DNA from: Gammaproteobacteria bacterium
GTDB taxonomy: Bacteria; Pseudomonadota; Gammaproteobacteria; Coxiellales; Coxiellaceae
Assembly (NCBI GenBank): GCA_030425685.1
Contig: JAUIAD010000015.1
Span: 1-64,000, forward strand
Reading direction: 5' to 3'
DNA length: 64,000 nucleotides
Part shown: in pieces, positions 55,000-64,000 of the stretch
Layout: every line of letters starts with the position of its first letter
Position numbering within the stretch: the stretch's first letter is position 1
Made by a program: the position numbers and the translations under genes
The notes under the pieces: generated by a model
What the model was told of the DNA's origin: nothing
Database searches by the model: none
Seen by the model: only the letters and a program-made list of their open reading frames with translations

Positions 55000-56844
55000 A
55001 TGCGACAGCAGAGCAATCAACTTCAGAACCACATCAACGTTATTGAAAAGAAATTACACGAGGCATCGCTTGAAATAGAAATTCAATTTAGACGTGATAA
55101 CCGGCAAGTAGCGAGGATGCAAACCATTTCTCAGCTGACCATGCAACTTAGTCTTGCTTGGCTCAAAGTCATCCCTCATGCCGGCGGGTACTTTGCATTG
55201 CTTAACAAGGCACTACAAAACCCAGGCGGAGGAACTTGGGAAGTTATGCGTTCTTCTTATGGCAAAGAAGGGTCCTCTTGGAACCTTTGGGGCGATTACG
55301 CTAATGGTGTTTCATCTCCTTTGACAGTGGACGGTGCACAAGGCTACAACCTAGCAACAGGAAGCCCCACATTATTTCAACAAGATCAAAGAATGAAGTG
55401 CGAACAAGCTGAGTCTGAAATGATGGGCATGCTTAAATTGCCAGGTATTTCGAGCTTAATCACACGCAAGGGCAACGCTAATGCACAAGCAGTTGCCAAC
55501 AAACTACAAGAACTGGACCAACAAGCACTGTCCTATCTATCTGATGCCTACGAAGATAAGGAAACAGCTGCTTGGGCCAAACTACACGCCCTAGGTGCCG
55601 CTAGCATTGGTGATCTTAGCAGCCATGATGGTGTTAAAGACCTTAATGCTGGTACTGTAATGGATGCGAATGGCGACCTCCTTGGCAAAAATAAAATAGA
55701 TGAACTAGACCAACGCCGCACCTTTATGGCTAAGCGTCAGCACACCTTTGGCTCCAGCCTTTATAATGCATTATGCAACTTTGTCTCTAGCGAAGGTCGT
55801 CAAAATGTTATCGACAAATTAAAATTCAACCTTAGCACACTGCAAATGGTGCAAAGAATCAAAGCCAAATATGTTGCTTATTACGGCACCATCACCAAAA
55901 GCAGCGTCTTTTCATCGATGGGAAAATATATTGCTAAAGAGCTTGTAACACTAGGAACAAAGTCAGTACTTGGACGCACTTTAACGCACTCCAAAACTAA
56001 CTTGTTAGAGCAAAATCACTTCCGTCATAACCTTGGCGGTCGTTTTATCGGCGCTATAGGATTAATTCACGAGCTAATTGCGGCCTACTTTGGTTCAGGA
56101 CGAATTTGTTCTTTGCCGCCAACATCTACCTATGCAAAACAAGTAGCCTATTGCCTCGAGGACTGCGCCTTAGTCGGTGCAAGTTATATGTCACGCGACA
56201 CCAGTGATGATGGACAATGGCAAAGTTGGCATGACTGGTTTGTCGCTGCATTAAAACAAATGCCAGAAGTACGTGCTTTCAATGCGATGCTAAAAGAAAA
56301 CAACGTTGATAGTGATAAAATTGATGGTATCGAAATACCTGGTCTCTCTGAATTTGATGGCTACGGTGGTAAAGGCTGGTATAAACGACCGAAGAACTTT
56401 AGCAAACACACGGGCACGCTTAATGCCAATACAGTATCCACATCACCTTTAAAACTGCACCCTGCTGTTGCCACAGCTAGAACACAACAGACCGACGCAC
56501 TATTTATAGACCCCGCTGCACAGAGCGGTCAGGCAAATACGTTATTTAACGGTGCCGCTGGTAACACCATCAACGTGAAAGGTTTACAGATTACACCAGA
56601 CAACTACGAGCAGTCATTAGCCAGCACCGTCAACGATCCAACCATAGCAAAAAGCATCCAAATTCACTTTTTAGCCTTACATAAAAAGTTAGAACAGCTA
56701 GAGCAACGCTTAGCACACTATGAAAATGGACTTGGCATGACGGCCGCCCATCCGGCAACAAGCCACGCGCAAAGCAACTTACGAGCTGCCCCAATTACTG
56801 CTCCTGATCTCAGTGACAGTGATGATGATATAGAAGATTTATAA
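55000..56844 (+). CDS. Large unknown protein (614 aa), possible effector
   Basis: A 614-residue protein. I start at ATG 55000, which has a G-rich GGGGGGG ribosome-binding site 6 nt upstream; earlier in-frame TTG and ATG codons at 54910 and 54964 lack one. Residues 1-35 form a coiled helix, 40-65 are hydrophobic with V-I-P-H-A-G-G. The centre is helical (MLKLPGISSL, LDQQALSYLSDAYEDKETAA). Near the C-terminus there is a short coiled coil (L-H-K-K-L-E-Q-L-E-Q-R-L) and an acidic tail D-S-D-D-D-I-E-D-L. No family recognised. The acidic/Glu-rich end is of a kind seen in type IV substrates. Confidence 0.6.
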   Translation: MRQQSNQLQNHINVIEKKLHEASLEIEIQFRRDNRQVARMQTISQLTMQLSLAWLKVIPHAGGYFALLNKALQNPGGGTWEVMRSSYGKEGSSWNLWGDYANGVSSPLTVDGAQGYNLATGSPTLFQQDQRMKCEQAESEMMGMLKLPGISSLITRKGNANAQAVANKLQELDQQALSYLSDAYEDKETAAWAKLHALGAASIGDLSSHDGVKDLNAGTVMDANGDLLGKNKIDELDQRRTFMAKRQHTFGSSLYNALCNFVSSEGRQNVIDKLKFNLSTLQMVQRIKAKYVAYYGTITKSSVFSSMGKYIAKELVTLGTKSVLGRTLTHSKTNLLEQNHFRHNLGGRFIGAIGLIHELIAAYFGSGRICSLPPTSTYAKQVAYCLEDCALVGASYMSRDTSDDGQWQSWHDWFVAALKQMPEVRAFNAMLKENNVDSDKIDGIEIPGLSEFDGYGGKGWYKRPKNFSKHTGTLNANTVSTSPLKLHPAVATARTQQTDALFIDPAAQSGQANTLFNGAAGNTINVKGLQITPDNYEQSLASTVNDPTIAKSIQIHFLALHKKLEQLEQRLAHYENGLGMTAAHPATSHAQSNLRAAPITAPDLSDSDDDIEDL

Positions 56845-57418
56845 AAAAAAACCACCTCGTCATACCGCGGCTTGACCGCGGTATCCAGCCACATTCTCTC
56901 AACCCTACGGAACAAGATCAATCCAATCACTTGATCCTAGGAGGCGGGCGGACAGAATGCCATAACCCCTATCAACAAAACAACACACCATTCATTTACT
57001 ACAATATTCATATCACTTATCAACAGAAAACAAGGATTTAACATCACACCTTAGAAAGCTCCTGTCTGAATTGGTTCAGATAAATTGGCCGTATTTCCAT
57101 TCATTATAATGAATTAATACTTATCACCCTTTCTGAGTTTATTTATTGATTGCTTAATAGCACCTCCCATTTCTCAATCATCAATAAGAGCTTTATGATA
57201 ACGAATCTCGCACTTTCCATCTAAATCTGCTGTATCTTCATCTTTTTTCAAGAGGAAAAAAAACGTGTGAAGTCCCTAAGCTTGCCAAAACCTATTGGCA
57301 CAGCTGATGACACGGCTATCTACAAGATACGTGTATTACTTCACTCAGCAGCAATAGAAGATGCAGATACCACTCCAAGAATGCAGCAGATTATTAAAAC
57401 GACACCCTGTATAGCAAC
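56845..57418. other. Intergenic region
   Basis: 574 bp between convergent genes. It holds the TACCGCGG hairpin at 56863-56883 and a weak 51-codon ORF at 57267-57422. The sequence between is AT-rich without other obvious elements. Confidence 0.5.
56863..56883. repeat. TACCGCGG hairpin repeat, copy 2
   Basis: TACCGCGG (56863-56870) and CCGCGGTA (56876-56883), preceded by CGTCA and followed by TCCAGCC as in the copy at 7155. About 20 nt after the stop of the plus-strand gene, so it may end that transcript. Confidence 0.7.
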
Positions 57419-57422
57419 CTAA
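57267..57422 (+). CDS. Doubtful 51-residue ORF
   Basis: GTG start with GAGG about 10 nt upstream, ending in TAA at 57420-57422, thereby overlapping the last codon region of the opposite P450-reductase frame. The peptide (K-S-L-S-L-P-K-P-I-G-T-A-D-D-T...) has no recognised relatives. May be chance. Confidence 0.2.
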   Translation: MKSLSLPKPIGTADDTAIYKIRVLLHSAAIEDADTTPRMQQIIKTTPCIAT

Positions 57423-57619
57423 ATCGTTACCGCCCATACATCTTGTAAATAACGGTTTTGTTTAATAAGGTTATCAACATAGGTGTTAGCATCATCAATC
57501 GATAGCCCACCTTGTTGAATAGCAATATGAACAATAGCTTCACTAACACCCACGGCGACTTTGCTTGCATCGCCACAGATGTAAATTGCAGTATTTTGAG
57601 TATCGATAAGTTGCCAGAT
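57419..57619 (-). pseudogene. In-frame C-terminal tail of the P450-reductase beyond a TAA stop
   Basis: Directly after the TAA at 57620-57622 the same frame stays open for 66 codons to TAG at 57419-57421. It encodes the missing end of the reductase: A-I-Y-I-C-G-D-A-S-K (NADPH-binding CGDA motif) and R-Y-L-Q-D-V-W (the FAD-shielding Trp near the C-terminus of cytochrome P450 reductases). Sequence quality here shows no decay, so the stop is recent, read through, or an error. Confidence 0.85.
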
Positions 57620-60600
57620 TTATTCAGCATTTTCTAGTAATTTATCTTGCACATACTGTTTCGACTGATTAGGTTCGGCGGAAAAGGCAAGCTCAACTTG
57701 ATTTAATACACCCTTGTTTAGGTATTCATTGAGTTCTTCTTGATATAAATAATCCCAGTCATGACGTCGACAACCAAAATACAAAATAGTTTTACCCATA
57801 GTGTTATTCAACGCTTGCTGTGCGGCTCGCTCTTGAATAAAACCAACCATAGGTGCTAATCCTGTACCAGTTGCTATCATTAACATATTGGTTGAAGTAT
57901 CTTCTGGTATGCGAAAATTACTGCCAGTGTCTTTAATAAATGCTCTGATATAGCTATTAGGTCCGGTCGATAATAAATAATTTGAGGCAACACCGCCAAA
58001 TACACTATTGTTAGCAGTGCGTTGATTAACTACACCAACCGTTAATGTGCAAGACGCTTTATATTTAAGCGGTGATGATGAAATTGAGTAATAGCGGGGC
58101 TTTAAAGCAGGTAAGATTGTTAATAAGAGCTCAAGATCAACTGAAATACTTGGGAATTGCACAAGCAAGTCAATAACACTCATATTATTATCGACAACAT
58201 TAGCCTGCCATTTTTTATCAGCAAGCTGTAAAAGTTCAGACTTATCGTGCTCGTTATCCGTCAATGCAGAAAAACTACGAATCAAATAACGATAGAGTGG
58301 GCCCTGTATATCAACATGTTCAGATAGCAATTCACGTATTGAAATGGGTACTTTAATTGGAAAATCGGGTTTATCATTACCAACATAATAAATCATGATA
58401 ACGCTATCAAGGTTCAACCCACAGCGATTGGCGAGCGCTTCAATTTTTTCCGGTGAATTACTTGGCATCACACCAAAGTGATCGCCAGCTTTATATTTGA
58501 TATTGCTAGGCAGTGCAATTTCAAGATGCAATGTGACTCGACCTGATTGAGGTGATTGTAAATTTTGGTTTTTGAGTATTCGCCACTCGCGTGAATCTCT
58601 ATGCAAAATCATTGATTGCGGTGCGATAGCATCATGACCATGAGATTGCTTGGCGCAAGTTGGCTGCTGAAAATCAAGATAGTCGACTTCATACTCAGGC
58701 TTGACTTTCTCGATTACTTCTTCTTTTACTGGCCTCTCTATTTTTGACGCAAGCAGTTGATCAAGTTTGGAAAATAATTTTTTTGACCACGTATTAAAAT
58801 CAGCTTCTAGGTCACCATCGGCATCACAAATACCGCGCTCAATAATTTCAGTTGCACCTAACGCTTGCATTTGTTGGCAGATAGTTTCAGGGAATTGTTG
58901 ATAGGTATTAACCCATTGTTTATTGCCAGTTCCGCAGACCGCAAACTGCGTGCCTTGTAAACTATCTTCAGCAGCATTACCAAGCATTTTGTTAAACTGA
59001 ACCGCATTGTCAGGTGCTTTTCCGTTATAGGTTGAAGTAATAATAATGACTGGCATGCCATTGGTTGGGATTGAAAGTGCTTGATCTAAGGCAAGAACTT
59101 GTGCTGCTAAGCCTCGTTGTCGTGCTTGATTCGCTAATGATTTAGCAAAATCTTCAGATGTTCCCATGTTAGAACCGAAAAGAAAGAGAATGTGTGCCTC
59201 GTCAGTAGATATTTGTTCAGCAGCTGTTTCACTATGAGGAATGTCACTTTTCTCAATAGTGGGACCTACACCGGGTTGTTCTTCCCGTTGATCAAAACAC
59301 ACGTGTAAATTTTTAGGCTTTAAGGTAATCGTAACATCATTTATTAATTGATAGTTTGGGTCTGCTAAACGTGGTTTTAATCTTTGAAAGAGGCATGCTA
59401 GTGTTATCTTCGCTTCAATTAACGCAAATTGTGAGCCAATACAAGCACGAATACCAGAACCAAATGGATTATAACCATTTGGATGTATGAAGTGACTGTT
59501 TTCTTTAGACCAACGTTCAGGTTTAAATTCATGCGCATCTTCTCCAAATGATTTTGGATTTACATGCATGCTTAAATTCCAGACGGTACAGAGATCACCT
59601 TTTCGAACTTTGTATTTACCATTTCCCAGCGTGCTATCTGTTAACGCTTCTTTGTAAATACCAGCAATATTCGGCGTGATGCGCAATGTTTCTTTTAAAA
59701 ACCATTCGCAATATTCCAGTAGTTGCACATCTTGCCACGTCACTGGGCGACTATAATCACGACCCAAAACGCGATCAGCCTCGTCAGCAAGTTTTTGCGC
59801 AAGATCTGGATGCTTACAAGCATGATAAATAGCATAACTGACCAAACCTGATGTCGTTTCATGTCCAGCAATAAGAAATGTAGCTATTTGACTAATGATA
59901 TTGTCATCAGCAAGCTTCTTGCCGGAAATCTTATCTCTTGCGGTTAACATGGTTTGCAAAAGATCATTTGGCACCGATTCGCCATTTTTTATTGCTGCCC
60001 GTCGCTGATTGACAATGTCTATCATGTAGTTATACATGCGCTGGTTACATTTTTTTAACGCTTTAGCTTTTACAAATTTATTAATAATTGGAATGTATTG
60101 AGTTGGCAGCATTACAAATTTTAATACCGCGTAAATATCTTTGATGAATTGTGACGGTTCTTTGTGTGTTATTGCATTAAACGTTTTATTTATAGCACAT
60201 CTACCAATAACATCAAACGTCAAATTGGTTGTCCATGTCACCAAGTCGATGCCATTCACCGGATCTGTCACTTTATTTAATTCTTGAATAAATTTGTTTA
60301 CCTGGTCGTAAATAGCTGGCACATAGGATTTTAAGTTTCGCAGTCCAAATGCCGGCATCAGTAAACGATGCGCAATAGCCCATATATCTTCAGTTGTTGA
60401 GGTTGTAAATAATCCTTCTCCGGCAATTGTTTTACTTCTTAAAATTGAGAGGGGGGTTAATTCGTTCGGCAATACCATTTTTTCGAAAACATCTGGCTGT
60501 GAAACAACTTCGTGCCAAATGTCTGGATCACTAATGTAAATATACTTACCACCTGGCGTGGTTAATGACATAATATCACCATACTGATCAACTAAATGTG

Positions 60601-60946
60601 TTGTCGCACTGAAAAAATCACTCCCTTTTTGAAACATATGCGGTAGATTACCAACAATTGGCCAAGGTCTTGGACCCGGCGGATCTATAGGTTGTGATAA
60701 AGCTGCTTGCTTTTGTGTTGTAGAGTTACTTTCAAGCTGCGTAGCACGCAGCTGCATATTATTGTCTAAGTTGATTGATAATGCGACGCGCCGACCCTGC
60801 TCATCATAGAATGCAAGGTTACTGTCTGTGGGTATATCTAACTCTGAGCAAATAAGTTTGTTTAATGTTTCCAGTGAGGTATCTTGTGCAAATGCAATGG
60901 TTTTTATTTCAGTTGACCAGTCTTTTCGAACACGTAATGTTTTCAT
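57620..60946 (-). CDS. Self-sufficient cytochrome P450-reductase fusion (CYP102/BM3-like), truncated by an in-frame stop
   Basis: 1108 codons before a TAA. Residues about 1-75 form an extra small domain (see findings). P450 domain about 88-550: I-helix A-G-H-E-T-T-S, K-E-T-L-R (ExxR), heme loop F-G-S-G-I-R-A-C502-I-G. FMN flavodoxin domain from about 582 (L-F-G-S-N-M-G-T-S). FAD/NADPH part: R-Y-Y-S-I-S-S-S-P near 950, A-T-G-T-G-L-A-P near 1022, then the stop at codon 1109. This is the BM3 order; such enzymes hydroxylate fatty acids or similar with NADPH. Without the last 66 residues the NADPH site is incomplete. Start ATG 60946 has GAGGG upstream. Confidence 0.9.
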   Translation of the reverse strand: MKTLRVRKDWSTEIKTIAFAQDTSLETLNKLICSELDIPTDSNLAFYDEQGRRVALSINLDNNMQLRATQLESNSTTQKQAALSQPIDPPGPRPWPIVGNLPHMFQKGSDFFSATTHLVDQYGDIMSLTTPGGKYIYISDPDIWHEVVSQPDVFEKMVLPNELTPLSILRSKTIAGEGLFTTSTTEDIWAIAHRLLMPAFGLRNLKSYVPAIYDQVNKFIQELNKVTDPVNGIDLVTWTTNLTFDVIGRCAINKTFNAITHKEPSQFIKDIYAVLKFVMLPTQYIPIINKFVKAKALKKCNQRMYNYMIDIVNQRRAAIKNGESVPNDLLQTMLTARDKISGKKLADDNIISQIATFLIAGHETTSGLVSYAIYHACKHPDLAQKLADEADRVLGRDYSRPVTWQDVQLLEYCEWFLKETLRITPNIAGIYKEALTDSTLGNGKYKVRKGDLCTVWNLSMHVNPKSFGEDAHEFKPERWSKENSHFIHPNGYNPFGSGIRACIGSQFALIEAKITLACLFQRLKPRLADPNYQLINDVTITLKPKNLHVCFDQREEQPGVGPTIEKSDIPHSETAAEQISTDEAHILFLFGSNMGTSEDFAKSLANQARQRGLAAQVLALDQALSIPTNGMPVIIITSTYNGKAPDNAVQFNKMLGNAAEDSLQGTQFAVCGTGNKQWVNTYQQFPETICQQMQALGATEIIERGICDADGDLEADFNTWSKKLFSKLDQLLASKIERPVKEEVIEKVKPEYEVDYLDFQQPTCAKQSHGHDAIAPQSMILHRDSREWRILKNQNLQSPQSGRVTLHLEIALPSNIKYKAGDHFGVMPSNSPEKIEALANRCGLNLDSVIMIYYVGNDKPDFPIKVPISIRELLSEHVDIQGPLYRYLIRSFSALTDNEHDKSELLQLADKKWQANVVDNNMSVIDLLVQFPSISVDLELLLTILPALKPRYYSISSSPLKYKASCTLTVGVVNQRTANNSVFGGVASNYLLSTGPNSYIRAFIKDTGSNFRIPEDTSTNMLMIATGTGLAPMVGFIQERAAQQALNNTMGKTILYFGCRRHDWDYLYQEELNEYLNKGVLNQVELAFSAEPNQSKQYVQDKLLENAE

Positions 60947-61344
60947 CACTTCGCTTCCCTCGAGAGTAAAGATAACGTAAATGAGTTTAACATACATTGA
61001 AGAATAGACGTTAGCCGCTCCAAAGTGCAGCTGCTTTAATAAGCTCTTTGCGACCAGGTTACCCAATCGATCACCATCATTATTATTGCAATCTGCTCTG
61101 AAAAAAGAGAGTGGTAACTTGCTAACACCTATGCGAAACGTGAAGCATCAGAGGGGCTGTTTAACACAGGAAAACAAATACAAAGCCATTATGGCAACCA
61201 ATTGATTATTATAATTTTTTCAACCAACCTCTTAAAACAAACTTGCTACATTCTTAACATTGATTAAGGATATTTTTAAAACACTTTCCCGATATCATGA
61301 AACTTCCTAATAACTTTGAATGCTTACTTGAGGGGGGAATAAAA

Positions 61345-64000
61345 ATGAGAACATATAACGGGTTATATGGTACAGATGCCGATTATGCACATCAAAAAGA
61401 TACTAATGATTTTGAGCAGATAAGAAAGTCAGTTAAAAAACGCATCAAGATGCAACTAGGGTCAAGCGCTCCCAACTGGCAAATCAACGAAGAAGTTGAA
61501 AAGGAGATGGCTAAGCTCAAGACGAAGAAACCACAGCAAATGGGCACAGTGCAGACTCGTTATACAAATAGTCATCATGACACAAAATATGCCACGCAAT
61601 ACAATCAGTTTCGAGGAGTTACAGCAACTAGCATCCCTAAAAAGGATTTAGCAAGCAAACGTCCTTGCGCATTTGAAATGAACCACATCCGCACTCCAGA
61701 ATACTCTAACTGCTCACACTGTAACATCAGAGTAAAAAGCAGAAAACTGACAGGATCGGAATGTGAAGTATGTTGGAACCGATTCACTAACTTTAAAAAA
61801 GGCTCTGATGCTGAAAAAAGTTACCTAGCCGCCAGCTCAAAGCAAGCCACTAAAAAAGCTGAAACCACCAAACAAGAGGCTATCCAACGCAGAGCAGAAC
61901 AAGAGGAAGCATGGCGAATTGAGTCAGCTACCGCAAGCTTACAGTCAAGATATATGAGCAAGTGTACGAAATGTCAGTCTATTGTTTGCAAGGAAGAGTG
62001 CGGCGATGAACGCCATATGAGACATGCCGCGCTACATGCCATTCAGTCTTACTTGGCAGTAAGGAACGGTGGAACTTATTGTTTAGATACTGGATTAAAT
62101 AGAGCATTTGGATATGGGTTTGTCAATTGTACTTATTCAGATGATGGGTTTTGTCGCTGCTTAATGCCTGTTACAGGAAGTCCTCATGAGGGCAGTAACG
62201 GTATTTATCAGTTGCAAGAGCCTGAATTAAGCATTGACAATGACCACGAAAAATATAGTGAAATGCAAAAACTATTTTCTACGGCCAACCCATCTTTGGT
62301 TTTAACCGCTTTAGCAATTTGTGAACGTCTTTTACATGGATTGGCATATGGTTTTCCTGCTAAAAGTGATGATCACCCACTAGTTGCTTATCTTAGAGCG
62401 CTAGAGCCAGGCTATCAGATATGCAAACACTGCTTATCTGATAGCAGCAAAGAGGATCAGGAAACTATACAGCCTCTTGTTAAACAAGCGCGCAAAGCTT
62501 TAGCCTCACTGACAGGGACTGCTTATTCACAAGAAATCTTAGATAATTGGGATACGAAAACACGAGGACAAGTGGGTCAATGGTGTGCAATCTCTGAAAC
62601 TATGGGCGATGTGCTCATTGTGCTTGTTATGTCTATTTGGATGTATATTGACGGACCAACCTTGGTAACAAGTGTCGAGAACAGCTTTAAAAGAAACGGA
62701 TTTATTGGCCCCATTACCATCACGAAACGATTAACAGGACTAAGAGTTCTACGTGACTTTTTGCTATTGCGTCGAGTGACTAGATCAATGGAAAAAACCC
62801 ATGGAAAATGGAGAAATTGGAATAGGATGCTGGCAAATGCAGTGCTTCAGGAATTCGGTGGTCATGCGTCGGTTACTGATAATCATGTTGCACTTTCGCT
62901 CACACTACGCAAAATGGGCATTAGGAAAGAAGATTTTAGTAGGCTCTGCTTGCTTGCACATGGCGATAGACTACGCTTACTTTTTAAAGGCAAGCCAGGA
63001 AAGGATTTTATCGACGAAGATGCTTACAACAAGCTGGAAGCAGCAACAATGGTGCAAGTACAAGATGCTCTGGACCAAATAGTAGAACAGGTAATACCAT
63101 CAGAGCTCGAAAAGCTTAATGCACAGGACCCTCAGGTATTAAAGCTGGGTTCTGCACCTCGCCACTTCACTGTCAGTCGATATGGGTTAGCACTTGCAAG
63201 CTACCTCACCAGCAATGATACCGCAGCAAATGCAAATGCTACTATTGAGCTGTATGTAGGGCCACGAAAAGATGTGTGGGGCGGAACTTCGCTGAACTAT
63301 ATCACCTTCTTATTTGGACATGAATCTATGGAAAAGGCTTCCATTGCAAAGACTGATTTTGGGGTAGCATCAAGCACTGACGCAGGAACAATATATCGAA
63401 GCGGCAATAGAGATCATGCAGGCGATGAAACCTCAGCCGGATTTAACACAGCATCATCATGGGTAACACAAGTAGGATTTTTAAGAGCATTAGCTAACTA
63501 TGGTAACGCCCTTTTTACTGCCGCTGGAAGAAAGCAGTTTTCTAAACAAAGCAATTGGCAAATAGGTACAGGCATTGCGAGAAATATATTAACAGGCTGG
63601 CAAGCACTGAGTGGCCCGCTATGTTCAAAATCAGCTTTGGATGCAGCACCACATATTTCAACGGGTTGCGGACTTGCTGGCGTGGGTGCAGGGTTTTTGA
63701 AAAATGTTATTGATACTGCGGATGCAGGTAGGACGCTTCATCATACGCGAACTCGGAATAAAAATTTGAAAAAGAGATTAGAGAAAATATGTAGTGAGGA
63801 GGAGTTGGTAAAAGCTTTTGCTAGCGCTGCTAATACCAATGACAAAGTTGGATTACAAGCAAGAATTAATGGGCAATTACACCGTGGCAATTACCAACGC
63901 CCAGGAGAGCGACGAAAAGCACCACTAGCTGTCCGTAAAGCACATCGTATGTTCAATGAGGGATTGTCCTTGCAAGGTGCTAAATTAGTGTCTTCTATAG
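61345..64000 (+). CDS. Very large zinc-ribbon protein, cut by the window edge
   Basis: Open from ATG 61345 (AGGGGGG upstream) through the right edge: at least 885 residues, no stop. A zinc-ribbon pair C123-S-H-C126 / C140-E-V-C143, then C207-T-K-C210 with C215 and C219, and a further C-K-H-C near residue 360. A Lys/Glu-rich helix joins them. The part near 430-440 (V-L-I-V-L-V-M-S-I-W-M-Y-I) is hydrophobic. The region from about 770 resembles residues 210-320 of the protein at 13371-15161. No known enzyme domain seen. Probably same family as that protein; possible effector. Confidence 0.75.
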   Translation, partial: MRTYNGLYGTDADYAHQKDTNDFEQIRKSVKKRIKMQLGSSAPNWQINEEVEKEMAKLKTKKPQQMGTVQTRYTNSHHDTKYATQYNQFRGVTATSIPKKDLASKRPCAFEMNHIRTPEYSNCSHCNIRVKSRKLTGSECEVCWNRFTNFKKGSDAEKSYLAASSKQATKKAETTKQEAIQRRAEQEEAWRIESATASLQSRYMSKCTKCQSIVCKEECGDERHMRHAALHAIQSYLAVRNGGTYCLDTGLNRAFGYGFVNCTYSDDGFCRCLMPVTGSPHEGSNGIYQLQEPELSIDNDHEKYSEMQKLFSTANPSLVLTALAICERLLHGLAYGFPAKSDDHPLVAYLRALEPGYQICKHCLSDSSKEDQETIQPLVKQARKALASLTGTAYSQEILDNWDTKTRGQVGQWCAISETMGDVLIVLVMSIWMYIDGPTLVTSVENSFKRNGFIGPITITKRLTGLRVLRDFLLLRRVTRSMEKTHGKWRNWNRMLANAVLQEFGGHASVTDNHVALSLTLRKMGIRKEDFSRLCLLAHGDRLRLLFKGKPGKDFIDEDAYNKLEAATMVQVQDALDQIVEQVIPSELEKLNAQDPQVLKLGSAPRHFTVSRYGLALASYLTSNDTAANANATIELYVGPRKDVWGGTSLNYITFLFGHESMEKASIAKTDFGVASSTDAGTIYRSGNRDHAGDETSAGFNTASSWVTQVGFLRALANYGNALFTAAGRKQFSKQSNWQIGTGIARNILTGWQALSGPLCSKSALDAAPHISTGCGLAGVGAGFLKNVIDTADAGRTLHHTRTRNKNLKKRLEKICSEEELVKAFASAANTNDKVGLQARINGQLHRGNYQRPGERRKAPLAVRKAHRMFNEGLSLQGAKLVSSI

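Noticed and set aside
57427..57630. 67-codon minus-strand ORF at the end of the P450 gene
   Set aside because: It is in a different frame; the true reductase tail lies in the original frame after the TAA.

Overview
The window looks like the chromosome of a moderately AT-rich gammaproteobacterium, most probably of the Legionellales (Legionella/Coxiella/Aquicella/Berkiella side) and host-associated. The housekeeping genes (dapD, dapE, dnaX-recR, dinB, rib genes, trmH, purL) are of gammaproteobacterial type and length. They are mixed with a secreted NTPDase with all five apyrase regions, a Mip-like FKBP, ankyrin repeats, a P450-reductase fusion and several very large proteins I do not recognise, which resemble secreted effectors in general build. 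The lineage is inferred; no rRNA or other decisive marker is present.

Layout. 1-270: tandem 141-bp repeat. 0.35-2.9 kb: thioesterase, peroxiredoxin-like protein, small secreted protein, VUT-family transporter. 3.0-6.0 kb: promoter and four-gene operon (unknown 128 aa protein, membrane-anchored YbjQ-like protein, double YbjQ protein, PspA). 6.2-10.6 kb: secreted histidine-phosphatase-like protein, VOC protein, possible caspase-fold protein, NTPDase. 10.6-13 kb: a strongly structured intergenic region and an SDR/ABM gene pair bracketed by copies of a GGCGCC hairpin repeat. 13.4-15.2 kb: zinc-ribbon protein. 15.4-15.7 kb: tRNA-Pro, -Arg and -His on the minus strand. 15.9-21.5 kb: dapD, dapE, tRNA-Ser, SRP RNA, dnaX, YbaB paralogue, recR, YbaB. 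21.5-21.9 kb: REPIN-like repeats. 21.9-25.9 kb: dinB and two unknown genes. 26-32.4 kb (minus): AI-2E-type permease, glycosyltransferase, ribH, ribBA, ribE behind an FMN riboswitch, a MITE-like inverted repeat, a small lipoprotein, ribD. 32.4-37.8 kb: trmH, a 1209 aa unknown protein, GDPD. 38-42.3 kb: amino acid dehydrogenase plus 2-oxo acid dehydrogenase E1a/E1b/E2 operon. 42.5-47 kb: lipoprotein, cyclophilin, ankyrin protein, two-component system. 47-56.8 kb: two large unknown proteins on either side of purL and an FKBP. 57.4-61 kb: P450-reductase fusion with an in-frame stop near its end. 61.3 kb to the edge: a second, larger zinc-ribbon protein cut by the window.

How the genes fit together. 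The rib genes form one FMN-controlled pathway, with ribD in its own unit upstream. LeuDH and E1/E2 form a catabolic line from branched-chain amino acids to acyl-CoA, coupled by 4-nt overlaps. The YbjQ/PspA operon looks like an envelope-stress module. A palindrome with core GGGCRCAGCATGCTGYGCCC is scattered through the gaps in at least nine good copies, some paired into REPIN-like units. The points most worth a second look are the stop codon and N-terminal extension of the P450 fusion, the YbjQ/PspA operon, the competing hairpins at 10.9-11.1 kb, the possible sRNA at 54.69 kb and the pair of zinc-ribbon proteins.
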